From the NCBI GenBank assembly GCA_023954855.1, contig JAGSGY010000008.1, positions 1 to 64,000 on the forward strand: 64,000 nucleotides of DNA. The letters run 5' to 3'. Below the pieces are notes generated by a model that worked only from the letters and a program-made list of their open reading frames with translations, searched no databases and had not been told where the DNA came from. The position numbers and the translations under genes are program-made. The stretch comes from Pseudomonadota bacterium. GTDB taxonomy: Bacteria; Myxococcota_A; UBA796; GCA-2862545. This document shows, piece by piece, positions 50,249 to 59,287 of this stretch (the stretch's first letter is position 1; every line of letters begins with the position of its first letter).

Positions 50249-50342
50249 GGGGAAGCCCGGCGCTCGGTCCATCGAGCCCGTAGTTCTGTCCCAACCCATC
50301 ACGACGGTGGAGCCTGGGCCCAACGTCGGGTAGATCGAAGGT

Positions 50343-50349
50343 AGAGGAG
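50343..50349 (+). promoter_or_regulatory. ribosome-binding site supporting an ATC start
   Basis: AGAGGAG (50343-50349) with a six-base spacer to ATC at 50356. There is no comparable site before the first standard start codon, GTG at 50431. Confidence 0.55.
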
Positions 50350-50355
50350 TCTCGT

Positions 50356-51390
50356 ATCCGTTCCCCGTCCCGCCTCACCAAGCGCCCCCGCAACCGCCTC
50401 GCGGGTCTGCTGCCGTTTGCGCTGTACGCGGTGGCGCTGCACGGACTGGGGACGCTCGCAGCGATTCGCTATGGCGACGCTTTGTTTCCCGCACCGCCTC
50501 CGGGTGAGCCGATTCAGCTCGTGATGATCAAGGTCCCAGAACCTGAGAAACCACTTGAAGAACAACCCGAGGAGCCAGACTGGGAGGGGCAGATCGTCGA
50601 GACACCCGACCCCAAGGAAGAGGTCCCGCCCCCCGAGGATGCCGAGTACCTGGCCGAGCAAAACGAACGCGTGGAAGAAGAGACCCGCGCTCGCGACACC
50701 CGAATCAACCCAGAGGTCCTCACCAAGGAATTCAGCCCCGAAGACGAGATGCAGCAGGAAGATCTGGTGGACGTCGACGTGACGCAGCCAAGCACAGGGG
50801 CACAGGTAGGCAATGACCGCTTCGACCCCGCGGAGGATGGCAGCCTAGCCGCTCTCCCCTCACCTTGGCGCTTCACAAACCGGGAGGGCTTCGAGGCACC
50901 GGTCCCAGCAGCCTCCACCCAGTCCGTGATCGCGGGTGCTCCGCAAGCCGATCTGCTCAACGAGAAGCCCGATGTGCAGACCAACCTGAACACCAAAGAG
51001 TTTCTCTACGCGAGCTACCTGCTCCAGATTCGGCGACTGGTGGCGTTCTACTGGGAGCAAAACCTGGACAATCTCTCGAGCTCGGTGCGGCTCATCAAGC
51101 CTCGCTACACGACCAACGTCGAGATTGTCCTCGATCGGAATGGAGCGCTGAGCGGGCTGAAGATCACCGAAGAGTCCGGCTCCAGCGAGCTCGACGAGGC
51201 CGTGGTTCGCGCCTACCGCATCGCGGGTCCGTTCCCTCCTCCGCCAGATGGGCTGGTCTCAGCGGATGGCCGGGCCTACCTGCCGCCCATGGGCTGGGTG
51301 GTGAGCGTTGGACAGGCTCAGAACCGCTACCAGGGCATTGACCCCCGCGCGGGCGTTCGCTTCCCAGGACTGCTCAAGAGTCCCCGCTAG
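50356..51390 (+). CDS. second TonB-like envelope protein, probable ATC start
   Basis: A 344-residue protein if started at ATC (50356). GTG at 50431 is the first standard start, but it would remove a basic N-terminus (RSPSRLTKRPRNRLAG) and half of the single membrane helix (LLPFALYAVALHGLGTLA). Acidic, Pro-rich sequence follows to about residue 185. The C-terminal domain (from FLYASYLLQIRRLVAFYW) has YTTNVEIVLDRNGALSGLKITEESGS and a long C-terminal tail, TonB-type. Its stop shares CTAG with tatC. Confidence 0.75.
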   Translation: MRSPSRLTKRPRNRLAGLLPFALYAVALHGLGTLAAIRYGDALFPAPPPGEPIQLVMIKVPEPEKPLEEQPEEPDWEGQIVETPDPKEEVPPPEDAEYLAEQNERVEEETRARDTRINPEVLTKEFSPEDEMQQEDLVDVDVTQPSTGAQVGNDRFDPAEDGSLAALPSPWRFTNREGFEAPVPAASTQSVIAGAPQADLLNEKPDVQTNLNTKEFLYASYLLQIRRLVAFYWEQNLDNLSSSVRLIKPRYTTNVEIVLDRNGALSGLKITEESGSSELDEAVVRAYRIAGPFPPPPDGLVSADGRAYLPPMGWVVSVGQAQNRYQGIDPRAGVRFPGLLKSPR

Positions 51391-52265
51391 GTCGACAGCT
51401 CGGTCGACTCCTCGGGGAGCGCCGCGTCGCGGTCCTTAGTGCTCCAGATGAAAGCCACCACCACGCCGACCCCGTAGAGAATCACCATCGGAATGCCGAG
51501 CAGGATCTGCGTGAGGATGTCTGGGGGCGTGATGATTGCAGCCACAGCAAAGACGCCAACAATGGCGTAGCGGAAGCCGAAGATCATGTCGCGATGATCG
51601 ATGAGGCCCATCCGCGCGAGAAACCAGGTCGCCACGGGCAGCTGAAAGCAGAGGCCGAAGGCCAGCATGATGCGCACGACCGTGGACAGGTAGCCATCGA
51701 TCGACAGCATCGGCTGGGCATCGAGCATCGAGAAGAAGAACGGGAACGCCACCGGGAAGATGACGGTGTAGGCGAACATCGCTCCGGCTAGGAACAGGAA
51801 GGTCGATGCAAAGGTGAGCGGCATCACCACCCGGCGCTCGGAGTCGTAGAGTCCTGGCGCAACGAAGCCCCAGATCTGGTGCGCAATCACTGGCGAGGCC
51901 AGGAGTGCACCTCCGACAAGGCCGACGCGAAGGTAGGTGTACATGCCTTCGAGCGGCGAGCTGGTGATGGCGAGCGTGCCCTTGATTTTCTCGGTGGTGC
52001 CCATGCCGGCGCCAGCCAGGGCGGCGCGGATCGGAGCGGAGAGCTGGTCGTAGAGGGCATCGGGCTCCGGGTAGACGATGCCGCTGTCGAGCACCTGCCG
52101 AACCGGTGCAGTGAGCATTGCGTACAGCCACTCGGTGAAGATGAGCGACACCAGCATGCCCACCGCCAGAGCCACCATCATGATCACCAGCCGATTGCGA
52201 AGCTCTCGAAGGTGGTCCATCAGCGGCATGCGGTGCTGCTCGACTTGTTCAGCTGGCGCACTCAT
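51387..52265 (-). CDS. tatC: Sec-independent protein translocase TatC
   Basis: A 292-residue integral membrane protein with six helices that binds twin-arginine signal peptides. It opens with MPLMDHLRELRNRL, the usual N-terminal Glu-containing motif, and has FVAPGLYDSERRVVMPL and FQLPVATWFL. The first periplasmic loop carries an insert of about 45 residues (APVRQVLDSGIVYPEPDALY and following) compared with E. coli TatC (258 residues). The start overlaps tatB as ATGA. Confidence 0.95.
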   Translation of the reverse strand: MSAPAEQVEQHRMPLMDHLRELRNRLVIMMVALAVGMLVSLIFTEWLYAMLTAPVRQVLDSGIVYPEPDALYDQLSAPIRAALAGAGMGTTEKIKGTLAITSSPLEGMYTYLRVGLVGGALLASPVIAHQIWGFVAPGLYDSERRVVMPLTFASTFLFLAGAMFAYTVIFPVAFPFFFSMLDAQPMLSIDGYLSTVVRIMLAFGLCFQLPVATWFLARMGLIDHRDMIFGFRYAIVGVFAVAAIITPPDILTQILLGIPMVILYGVGVVVAFIWSTKDRDAALPEESTELST

Positions 52266-52597
52266 GCGGTCACCTCGGCATCCTCTTCGGCTGTAGCGGC
52301 CGGTGGTGGCTCAGACAGGATCGACGGCTGCGCGACCGCTCCAGGATTGTCCTCTGCAGCCCGGCGCCGCGCTTCAAGAGCCTGATTCCGGCGCTTCTCG
52401 AGTTCCTGGAACCTCTCGTCGGCATCGACCCGATCGGCCTCGAGAACAAAGGCTCGACGGAGTTCGTCACTGGCTCGGCGCACCTGCCCGTACATCCGCC
52501 CAGCCCCCCGAATGAGGTGCGGCAGTCGCTCAGGACCCACCACTACGATGAGCAGCACCCCGAGAAGGAAGATCTCGCCAAAGCCCAGACCGAGCAT
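52262..52597 (-). CDS. tatB: Tat translocase subunit TatB
   Basis: A 111-residue protein. One N-terminal helix (GFGEIFLLGVLLIVVVGPERLP), with the conserved GPERLP hinge, is followed by an amphipathic helix and an acidic tail. The length and hinge fit TatB better than TatA. It is coupled to tatC by an ATGA overlap. GGAGG is three bases upstream of the ATG. The upstream gene's end overlaps its first 22 codons. Confidence 0.9.
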   Translation of the reverse strand: MLGLGFGEIFLLGVLLIVVVGPERLPHLIRGAGRMYGQVRRASDELRRAFVLEADRVDADERFQELEKRRNQALEARRRAAEDNPGAVAQPSILSEPPPAATAEEDAEVTA

Positions 52598-53351
52598 GTG
52601 CCTCCGTAAACCGCCCTGTATCCGGCCAGGGCCCCCGCGACTTGCCCATCGGACTGAGATCGACGCGATTGCCGGCGCTCACTTCCGGCCAAATGCGCAG
52701 GCGCTCGTCATGCAGGGCACACTGTGCCGCGCGAACGTCGACCCGCCGAAGGCCGGTGAGCTGGCGCACGCGCCTAGGCGAGAGCCCTGTTTCCTCGGCG
52801 ATGTCTCTTGCCTGCAACCCGGCCACCAGTGCGAGACGGGCCCTCAGGGCTCGCGTTTTCGGATGTCCGGGGGGAAGCCCTAGGACGGAAGCCGACGCGA
52901 GCCTTCGGCGCTCAGGCGAAGCGTGGACACGAGGCGTCGGCATCGGGCCGCCCCCTAGCGCGAAGTGGAGCTTGCGTGCCTGTGTGGGACGGGCCCGAAC
53001 CCACCCCGCCCGTCGAAAGCCCAAGACATCCCGATGCGAGGTCCACGCTCGGGCCAATGGGGCCCCGTGCAGCGCGTTGTGGGCCCAGACCAAACCGTCC
53101 AACAGACCCACCACACGCTTCACCCGGTGACCCTGCTGGCCCCCTGCCCGCTTGCCCAGGCCCACCGCCACCGCGGCCGCGAAGCGCTCGGGGTCGACGC
53201 CGCTCACCACGATCCGAAGGCTCGTACCCAGGCCAAAGCCCTCAAGCCGTCCATCCCCACGCGCCGCCGTTCGTGCCAGCGCGCCCACAAAGGCCGCGCG
53301 CCACACCAGCTGCGTATGTCCACTCCAACCCCTGAACTCGATGCTCCACAT
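52530..53351 (-). CDS. basic HTH-like protein of unknown function
   Basis: A 273-residue basic protein. ATG at 53351 has GGAGG four bases upstream. The C-terminal half has ALVAGLQARDIAEETGLSPRRVRQLTG, a clear helix-turn-helix as in sigma-factor or resolvase DNA-binding domains. The N-terminal half (HTQLVWRAAFVGALARTA, SLRIVVSGVDPERF) is not recognised; an uncertain, distant resemblance to REP-associated Y1 transposases cannot be excluded. It ends 68 bp inside tatB. It is Arg-rich and unlike its neighbours in composition. Confidence 0.6.
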   Translation of the reverse strand: MWSIEFRGWSGHTQLVWRAAFVGALARTAARGDGRLEGFGLGTSLRIVVSGVDPERFAAAVAVGLGKRAGGQQGHRVKRVVGLLDGLVWAHNALHGAPLARAWTSHRDVLGFRRAGWVRARPTQARKLHFALGGGPMPTPRVHASPERRRLASASVLGLPPGHPKTRALRARLALVAGLQARDIAEETGLSPRRVRQLTGLRRVDVRAAQCALHDERLRIWPEVSAGNRVDLSPMGKSRGPWPDTGRFTEAHARSGLWRDLPSRGAAHRSGGS

Positions 53352-53487
53352 GCGGCCTCCGCCGAGGAGCACACGCAGAGTCCGTGCCAGGCCTACATCC
53401 GCATGAACACTTGGATGTGCCCGCCAACGCCGGCGGCGTGGCGACTTTCGACGCAACGGAGTTCGCCGATTTCGGTCAGGTTCGCCG

Positions 53488-54276
53488 CTACCGGGTCCAC
53501 CACCGCCCCTGGTCGAAGCCAATCGCCGAAGGCAAGCCTGGAATCGACGGGTCGGGGTGCTGCGCATGCCCAGGCAAGACCAGCTCCACGCCGCCCTTGC
53601 CAAGGTGAAGGATGGGCTGAATCGCCCGCCGCGTACGCTGTGGAACCGCAGAGAACACCGCGTCGACGGAGCTGAATGCGGCAAGCTCGCGGAGCGTCCA
53701 CCAAGTCGGCGGAGCGAGGGGGAAACTCCCTCCCTGCTCGAGCGCCCACTCTGGTCGAACCCAGCCGGAGTCGACGGTCTCGCGGTCGTCGTGGGAGGCT
53801 GTGCCCGTGGGAGCCCGCGCGAGCAGGAACCGGGTGTCGTAGCGTCGCGGCTCTTGTTCGGGAGTGACCCACCAACTCCACGGCGCCAGTTGATCGAGAT
53901 CAACGGTTGCTTGGTGACTCTCGAGCAGGTCGCCCAAGTCGAGCGCGCCGCGCGCCAGGGGCTCCCGGACCGCCTCCGGCAATTCGCCGTCGCCGATCAG
54001 CACGCCCGCCTCTTCAAAGGTCTCGCGCACGGCTGCGACGAGGAAGGCGCGAGCAGCCACCGGATCGGCCTCCATCTGCTCCACCGAGCTCCGCCCACCC
54101 AGAACCCGTGCGTGTTCGCGGCGGTCCCGGTCGTCAACTCGCCCGCCTGGGAACACCCACGCGCTGGGCATGAAGCCGGACTTGCGGTGTCTCTGCACCA
54201 TGAAGACCTCGAGCCCAAGCTCGGTGTCGTCACGCAGGAGTAGAACGGTGGCGGCAGGACGTGCTTCAGCGGGCAC
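53488..54276 (-). CDS. NUDIX hydrolase
   Basis: A 262-residue enzyme. The N-terminal beta region contains FPGGRVDD, followed after a long insert by AVRETFEEAGVLIG, the REx2EExG core of the Nudix box. The wide spacing between G and the RE helix resembles NUDT19-like CoA- or nucleotide-diphosphate hydrolases. The GTG start has GAGGAG five bases upstream and overlaps the end of the TSP3 protein gene. The substrate is unknown. Confidence 0.88.
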   Translation of the reverse strand: MPAEARPAATVLLLRDDTELGLEVFMVQRHRKSGFMPSAWVFPGGRVDDRDRREHARVLGGRSSVEQMEADPVAARAFLVAAVRETFEEAGVLIGDGELPEAVREPLARGALDLGDLLESHQATVDLDQLAPWSWWVTPEQEPRRYDTRFLLARAPTGTASHDDRETVDSGWVRPEWALEQGGSFPLAPPTWWTLRELAAFSSVDAVFSAVPQRTRRAIQPILHLGKGGVELVLPGHAQHPDPSIPGLPSAIGFDQGRWWTR

Positions 54277-55732
54277 GGCGTCTCCTCATGAATGTGGGCA
54301 CCACGAGTGCGAGCCAGAACCCAGCACTGCCGTGGGCACAGCGCTTGCCGAGGTCGCCAGCGGGTCTGCTGACATCCTCATCTTCGAAGCCGTCGGCTAC
54401 ATCGGCCGTATCGCAGAAGCCATCGAAGTCATTCGCATCGAGGCGGTTCTCAACCCCGTCGCAGTCGAGGTCACTGCGTCCCTCTTCGGCGTCTGGGCGG
54501 GCGTCGCCGTCGCTATTTGTATCGATGGCGTCCACGCGGCCGTCCCCGTCCGTGTCGACCTCGCCCTCTTCGATATCGGTGAAGCCATCGCCATCGGCAT
54601 CGTCATCCTGGAACGCCGGAACACCGTCGTCGTCAATGTCCCAGAGCCACTCGGCCGCGTCAGAGACACCGTCTCCGTCGGAGTCGACATCGTCGATGTT
54701 GCCATCGGCACCGAGCAGCTCGAGCGTGTCGGAGATGCCGTCTCCATCGGTATCCACGTCGTCTCCGGGACTCGTAGGGTCCGTCTCCCAGGCGTCGACG
54801 GCTCCGTCGCGATTGACGTCTTCGATCGCATCGGCGAGGCCGCCCCCATCAGTGTCGTGGGAACGCGGATCGGTCACGCTGCTCGAGTCGGCGTCGGCGA
54901 CGAAGCAGTTGTTGTCGAGGTCCGTGTCCTCGTGCGCGTCGGTCACTCCGAGCTCGAGCCCGTCGCGTAGGCTGTCGTTGTCGCTGTCGCAATCCAGTGC
55001 GTCGACGAGTCCGTCCCCGTCCGGACCATCGCCCCTCAGCTCATCGCCGTCGAGCACACCGTCGTCATCGGCATCGGCATCGTTCCACGGGAGCCCCAGA
55101 GCGCGCTCGATGGGGTTGGTGAGCCCGTCGAGGTCCTGGTCGATGTAGACCGGGGAGGTCAGGATGTCTTGCGGTGCGCACGCGAGATCTGCACACCCGT
55201 GAAGGTCCGTCCACGTGCCCATCGCAGAGCCACCCGCGAACCAGAAGCTCGCTCCGGCGTCTGCGGCCCAGCCCGCGCCCTCGAGGGCCCCGCGCGGGAC
55301 CTCAATGGCAACAAGGCCAGATGCCATCTCAGTCATCGTGGAAAGGGCGCCGACCGTGGCGTCTAGAGTCCACTGCGGCGAGGAGCCTGCCACCCCATTC
55401 GCCGTATACACGGCCACCGCATCGCCCGGGCCATCGGCGACGACGGCCAACTCGAGCGTCTCCGCATCTCCGTCTACCGAGACGAGTACGCCGAGCACGT
55501 CGGTGGCAGGCGCGCTGCTGGTGACGCGTAGGCGAAAGAACACCGAAGAGGCATCCGCGTACCAGTACCCACCAGGCTGATCCGACGCTCCAATCAGGTC
55601 GGGCGAAGCGTCTCCCGCACCATCCGCCACCACGTCTGCACCCAGCGAGAGGGTTCGCCACTCGCCCTCGGCCGGAAATGCGAACGCGGCAGTGGCCCAA
55701 GGAATCAGCAATAGGGGCGTGAGCTGTCGAAT
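54266..55732 (-). CDS. exported TSP3-repeat surface protein, probable ATT start
   Basis: A 488-residue protein if started at ATT (55732), which follows GAGG by six bases and gives a textbook signal peptide RQLTPLLLIPWATAAFA. A longer start at ATG 55795 (with AGGAG upstream) is possible but would precede the leader with 21 polar residues. The N-terminal beta-sandwich (SSVFFRLRVTSSA) resembles that of the giant protein. The middle is TSP3-like Asp repeats ([15 protein letters not shown]). The C-terminus has C, a hydrophobic stretch and MRRRRAR, a weak MYXO-CTERM form. Confidence 0.8.
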   Translation of the reverse strand: MRQLTPLLLIPWATAAFAFPAEGEWRTLSLGADVVADGAGDASPDLIGASDQPGGYWYADASSVFFRLRVTSSAPATDVLGVLVSVDGDAETLELAVVADGPGDAVAVYTANGVAGSSPQWTLDATVGALSTMTEMASGLVAIEVPRGALEGAGWAADAGASFWFAGGSAMGTWTDLHGCADLACAPQDILTSPVYIDQDLDGLTNPIERALGLPWNDADADDDGVLDGDELRGDGPDGDGLVDALDCDSDNDSLRDGLELGVTDAHEDTDLDNNCFVADADSSSVTDPRSHDTDGGGLADAIEDVNRDGAVDAWETDPTSPGDDVDTDGDGISDTLELLGADGNIDDVDSDGDGVSDAAEWLWDIDDDGVPAFQDDDADGDGFTDIEEGEVDTDGDGRVDAIDTNSDGDARPDAEEGRSDLDCDGVENRLDANDFDGFCDTADVADGFEDEDVSRPAGDLGKRCAHGSAGFWLALVVPTFMRRRRAR

Positions 55733-55742
55733 GGCGCGCCTC
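55733..55742 (-). promoter_or_regulatory. ribosome-binding site supporting an ATT start
   Basis: GAGG (complement of 55739-55742) lies six bases before ATT at 55732. A competing AGGAG precedes ATG at 55795. Confidence 0.4.
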
Positions 55743-55793
55743 GAGGTGTGGTCGGAGCTTATCCCGGACCGCCCAGCCGTGTACATTTGCGCC

Positions 55794-58700
55794 ATGCGTC
55801 CACTCCTCTTGCTCGCCCTTCTCGCCATCGCGCCCGCTGCGGTAGCCACCCCAGCCTCACCAGAGCCAACAGCTGCCATGCAGCCGCAGGCTTCGGCGCC
55901 GCTCACCGTGGTCGAGCATCGCCTCACCGTCGAGGCAGACAAGCGTCGAACGACCTACATCACCGAGCGGTGGAAAGTCCGGCTGGACGACCCTTCTGCA
56001 GCGGTTGGCGGCTTTGAGGCGCCGACATCCTTGGACGGTGCCAAGAGCGGAGAGGCCCAAATCTTTGGCAATCTGGCGACCTTCCCCGAGGACGCCGAGC
56101 CCGGCGCCGTGTTCACCTTCGAGCGACGCCGGACCGTCAAGGGCGCCACCTCTGCGGCGTTTCGCCCCGTGCCCGACGTTCCCACCGAGGCCATCAAGGT
56201 CAGCCTGACCGGAGTGGGTGGCACCCCGGTGACCCTCTGGGCTGACCCGAGCGCAGCCGTTCGCTTCACGGGCACCTCTACCCAGCGCGCCACCGTGTCA
56301 TGGGAAGGCGAGGACGACGGTGAGAGGCAGCTCGTCTGGACGACGTACTCGGACTGGGATGAGGTCGGCAAGACCATCGGCACATCTGTAGACGAGAAGA
56401 TGGTCCATGCCTCTGTTCTCGGGCGCGACGTCGCCTCGACGCTGACTGGGCTTCGGCCGCGCGCGCTTGCCGAGAGGATCTACCGGGCCATAGAGCTCGA
56501 TCCCGAACCCGGCGACTGGGCCTCAGCTCGCGGCCCCGAGGCGACCCTCCGCTCCGGTCACGGAAATGCCGCCGAGCGCGGGGTGGCCCTCATCAATCTG
56601 CTTCGCCTTGCAGGCTTTGAAGCCCGCCCCGCCCTGTATGTGCCGAAGAGCGCCGTCTCCTCGGCCCCAGCTCCCCTACCAGCGCCGTCTCTGTATACGC
56701 AGCCAGCAATCGTCATCGACACAAAGGACGGGCCCGTCGTGCTCGACCCCGCGAACGAGTTGGTCGTTCCGCCGACCCTACCCATCGCCGTTCAGGGCAG
56801 CCTGTTGTGGTCCCAGGGCGACGCGCCTCGGGTGGTCGGCAGTGATGGCATCTTCGACGGCCGCATTGCCCTCTCCGGCCAGCTGGTGATCTCAGAAGAC
56901 GGCTCGGCCGCATGGTCCGTACTCATGACCGCAAGCGGAAGTGCGCAGGAGGTCTTGCGCAGTCGACTTGGCGGCATCGACGACGAGATGAAAACCGAGG
57001 CGCTACTGGGCCTGGCGCAGGTCGCCTTTCCGGAGCTGACGCGCTTTCAGATGACCAGCAACGGGCTGACGGCAACCGACCGCGCCATCCGCGTGCAGCT
57101 CAATGGCTACCTTCCGACCACCCTCGGGCCGCTCGGTCCTGGACTCGTGGGCAACCTGCACCCGCTCATGGCTCCAGCCCTCACCGCTTGGCTGCCCGGC
57201 AGGATTGAAGTGGTTGAAGAAGTGGCCGTGCGCCGTCCGAAGCATGTGCTCCCGCTCTCGATACAGATCGACTCCGGGCGCCACGAACCGGACGTCTCGC
57301 TCACCACGTCCTTCGAGAAGAACGGCGACCGTCTAATCCTTCGAACCAACGCTTCACGGCCCGTTTCGGATGGACGCATTGCGCTGGACCGCCGCGCCGA
57401 AGAGATCCTGCACGCCCGTGCGACCGAAGGCGCAAAGGTGATCTACATGCCGTGGCCTGGCCCCGAGGTCACGGCTCCTCTGCGGGCTGGCGTCGATGGC
57501 CTCTCGCCCACCGAGGCGCACATGCTCGAGGCGCTGGCCTGGTGGCGAGAGCCCGAGGAGCGCAAAGCTCGAAAGGCACTGAAGCGGGCCATGGCGACCG
57601 GAACGACCAAGGACATCGCTGCGGCAATCGTCCGCTTCGGTGACCCCACCAATGCTCTGGCCTGGGAGGCGCTTCTCGACGAGGCTACCCCCGCAGATCG
57701 CATCATCTGCGTGCTCGGCATGGAGGCCCAAGGACGCGCAGACCTCGCCTGGCGCAAGGCGATGCCCCTCGCAACCCACCCCGACGAAGCCGTGCAGCTC
57801 GCGGCGAAGCTCGTCATGGCTCGAAACCAACCCGAGACCCAGCCGACGCCTGAGGCCGACCGAGAAGGCCACACCGCATGGAGAGACCAAGGCGAGCTTC
57901 TGAGTGAGGCCATGGCGCTCTCAGAGAAGGTGGGCGACGAGGCTGCGGCCGGCGAGGTCCTCGAGACCCTTGCAGAGCTCGCGCTCGAAGCCGGAGAACT
58001 CGAGGCGAGCCAAGCACACATGACCAAGCGTCTGGAGATGGGGGAAACGCCCGACCTGCTGGCTATGCAGGCCGAGATTCGCGCCCAGGCGGGCGCAAGT
58101 CCGGGAGAGGTGCGTCAGCTTCTCGCGAGCGCTGGCGCCCTGCATCAACAAGGCACCCTCCACGCCGCGCATGCCCTCTCATTCACTGGAGACCACATCG
58201 GTGCACTCGCGTGGGCGCAGATTTCCGCACGACTTGCCCCCGACGACCCGACCCGCTGGGACACAGTGGCCGACGCCGCGATTGCGAGCGCCAACCTACC
58301 GTCCGCGCTTCAGGCGGCTCGACGCGCAAGCGATGCCGCGCCCAACGACCGCGACCGCGCCAGAAAGGTCCGCCAGTTGGCCACTCTCATCGGCGACCGC
58401 ACAGTGGCCCAAGAAGCCGCCAAGCGCGCCGGAGAGAAGGCATCGGACATTCCGTGGCCCGCAGACTTCGGTGGACTGACTGGCATGGCGGGCCCCGACG
58501 AGCTCCGCGCAGTGCTGGTGCACCACGACGACGCCACGACAGCATCCGCGCAGCTTCTCGCCATCCGCGCCCAGCTCTCTCTAGAAGCCGGCGACATCGA
58601 TACTGCCGGCCGCGATGGGGCCCTTCTGCACAGCCGCTTCGACGATGCACGAGGCGTGGCCTTCTCGTTTGCCGCAGCGGCGGGCCGCACGTATGGGTCC

Positions 58701-59213
58701 GGTCCGATGGCCAAGCTGACCCAAGCTGCGGCCGAGTCCACCGACGCGCGCCGCGCCCGGCTCGAGTACGGCTTGATCACCGGCTCGCATGACCCCCTCC
58801 TCGACGCCAAGAAGCTGCCGAACGACGCCGCAGCAGTGTCACTCGTCGAGTTCTCGAAGTCGCGAACCGTAGACGGCTGGGAAGGAGGTACGGCGCCGGC
58901 GCTTAGCGCCCCCGGACTGGCCACGGCGTCGCTCCTCGGTGCTGCGGCTGGTGTGACGGCAAAGACCGACCGGTCCAGGGGATACGCGGTGGTTCGGCAC
59001 GTTGGCCCTGACCTTCTGCCGCCACCCCTCTCGATGCTGTACACCCCGCGTGACCGCGCCATGCTCGTTCGCGACGATGGCGTGAGCGTGTACCGTCACG
59101 ATGGCGGCCTGATTCCGCTGTACTCAGCCTCGACAAGCGTCGAGGGCGTGACGACACTCGGCCTCGGTTTCACGCCACAAGCCGCCCAACGCGCCTTGGA
59201 TGTCGTACCGTAG
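55794..59213 (+). CDS. DUF3857/transglutaminase-like/TPR exported protein
   Basis: An 1139-residue protein with signal peptide RPLLLLALLAIAPAAVA. Residues 30-230 match DUF3857 (TYITERWKVRL, VFTFERRRTVK). Residues 240-330 are a transglutaminase-like core, but the segment that normally reads GDCKDKA with the catalytic Cys is GHGNAAERG here, so enzymatic activity is probably lost. A beta-rich second half of the family follows, then from about residue 610 to 960 helical TPR-like repeats. It starts a plus operon with the membrane protein and M23 peptidase. The start ATG overlaps the minus-strand ATG at 55795. Confidence 0.85.
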   Translation: MRPLLLLALLAIAPAAVATPASPEPTAAMQPQASAPLTVVEHRLTVEADKRRTTYITERWKVRLDDPSAAVGGFEAPTSLDGAKSGEAQIFGNLATFPEDAEPGAVFTFERRRTVKGATSAAFRPVPDVPTEAIKVSLTGVGGTPVTLWADPSAAVRFTGTSTQRATVSWEGEDDGERQLVWTTYSDWDEVGKTIGTSVDEKMVHASVLGRDVASTLTGLRPRALAERIYRAIELDPEPGDWASARGPEATLRSGHGNAAERGVALINLLRLAGFEARPALYVPKSAVSSAPAPLPAPSLYTQPAIVIDTKDGPVVLDPANELVVPPTLPIAVQGSLLWSQGDAPRVVGSDGIFDGRIALSGQLVISEDGSAAWSVLMTASGSAQEVLRSRLGGIDDEMKTEALLGLAQVAFPELTRFQMTSNGLTATDRAIRVQLNGYLPTTLGPLGPGLVGNLHPLMAPALTAWLPGRIEVVEEVAVRRPKHVLPLSIQIDSGRHEPDVSLTTSFEKNGDRLILRTNASRPVSDGRIALDRRAEEILHARATEGAKVIYMPWPGPEVTAPLRAGVDGLSPTEAHMLEALAWWREPEERKARKALKRAMATGTTKDIAAAIVRFGDPTNALAWEALLDEATPADRIICVLGMEAQGRADLAWRKAMPLATHPDEAVQLAAKLVMARNQPETQPTPEADREGHTAWRDQGELLSEAMALSEKVGDEAAAGEVLETLAELALEAGELEASQAHMTKRLEMGETPDLLAMQAEIRAQAGASPGEVRQLLASAGALHQQGTLHAAHALSFTGDHIGALAWAQISARLAPDDPTRWDTVADAAIASANLPSALQAARRASDAAPNDRDRARKVRQLATLIGDRTVAQEAAKRAGEKASDIPWPADFGGLTGMAGPDELRAVLVHHDDATTASAQLLAIRAQLSLEAGDIDTAGRDGALLHSRFDDARGVAFSFAAAAGRTYGSGPMAKLTQAAAESTDARRARLEYGLITGSHDPLLDAKKLPNDAAAVSLVEFSKSRTVDGWEGGTAPALSAPGLATASLLGAAAGVTAKTDRSRGYAVVRHVGPDLLPPPLSMLYTPRDRAMLVRDDGVSVYRHDGGLIPLYSASTSVEGVTTLGLGFTPQAAQRALDVVP

Positions 59214-59287
59214 ATCCGCTGTAAGTTTCTTGGCCGACTCGCGTTTCGCCTTGGAACCCCACGCGTGCACCTGAGGTCCGCTCCGTA

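Noticed and set aside
52530-53351. Insertion-sequence transposase
   Set aside because: No inverted repeats, target duplication or catalytic HUH/DDE motif can be seen.
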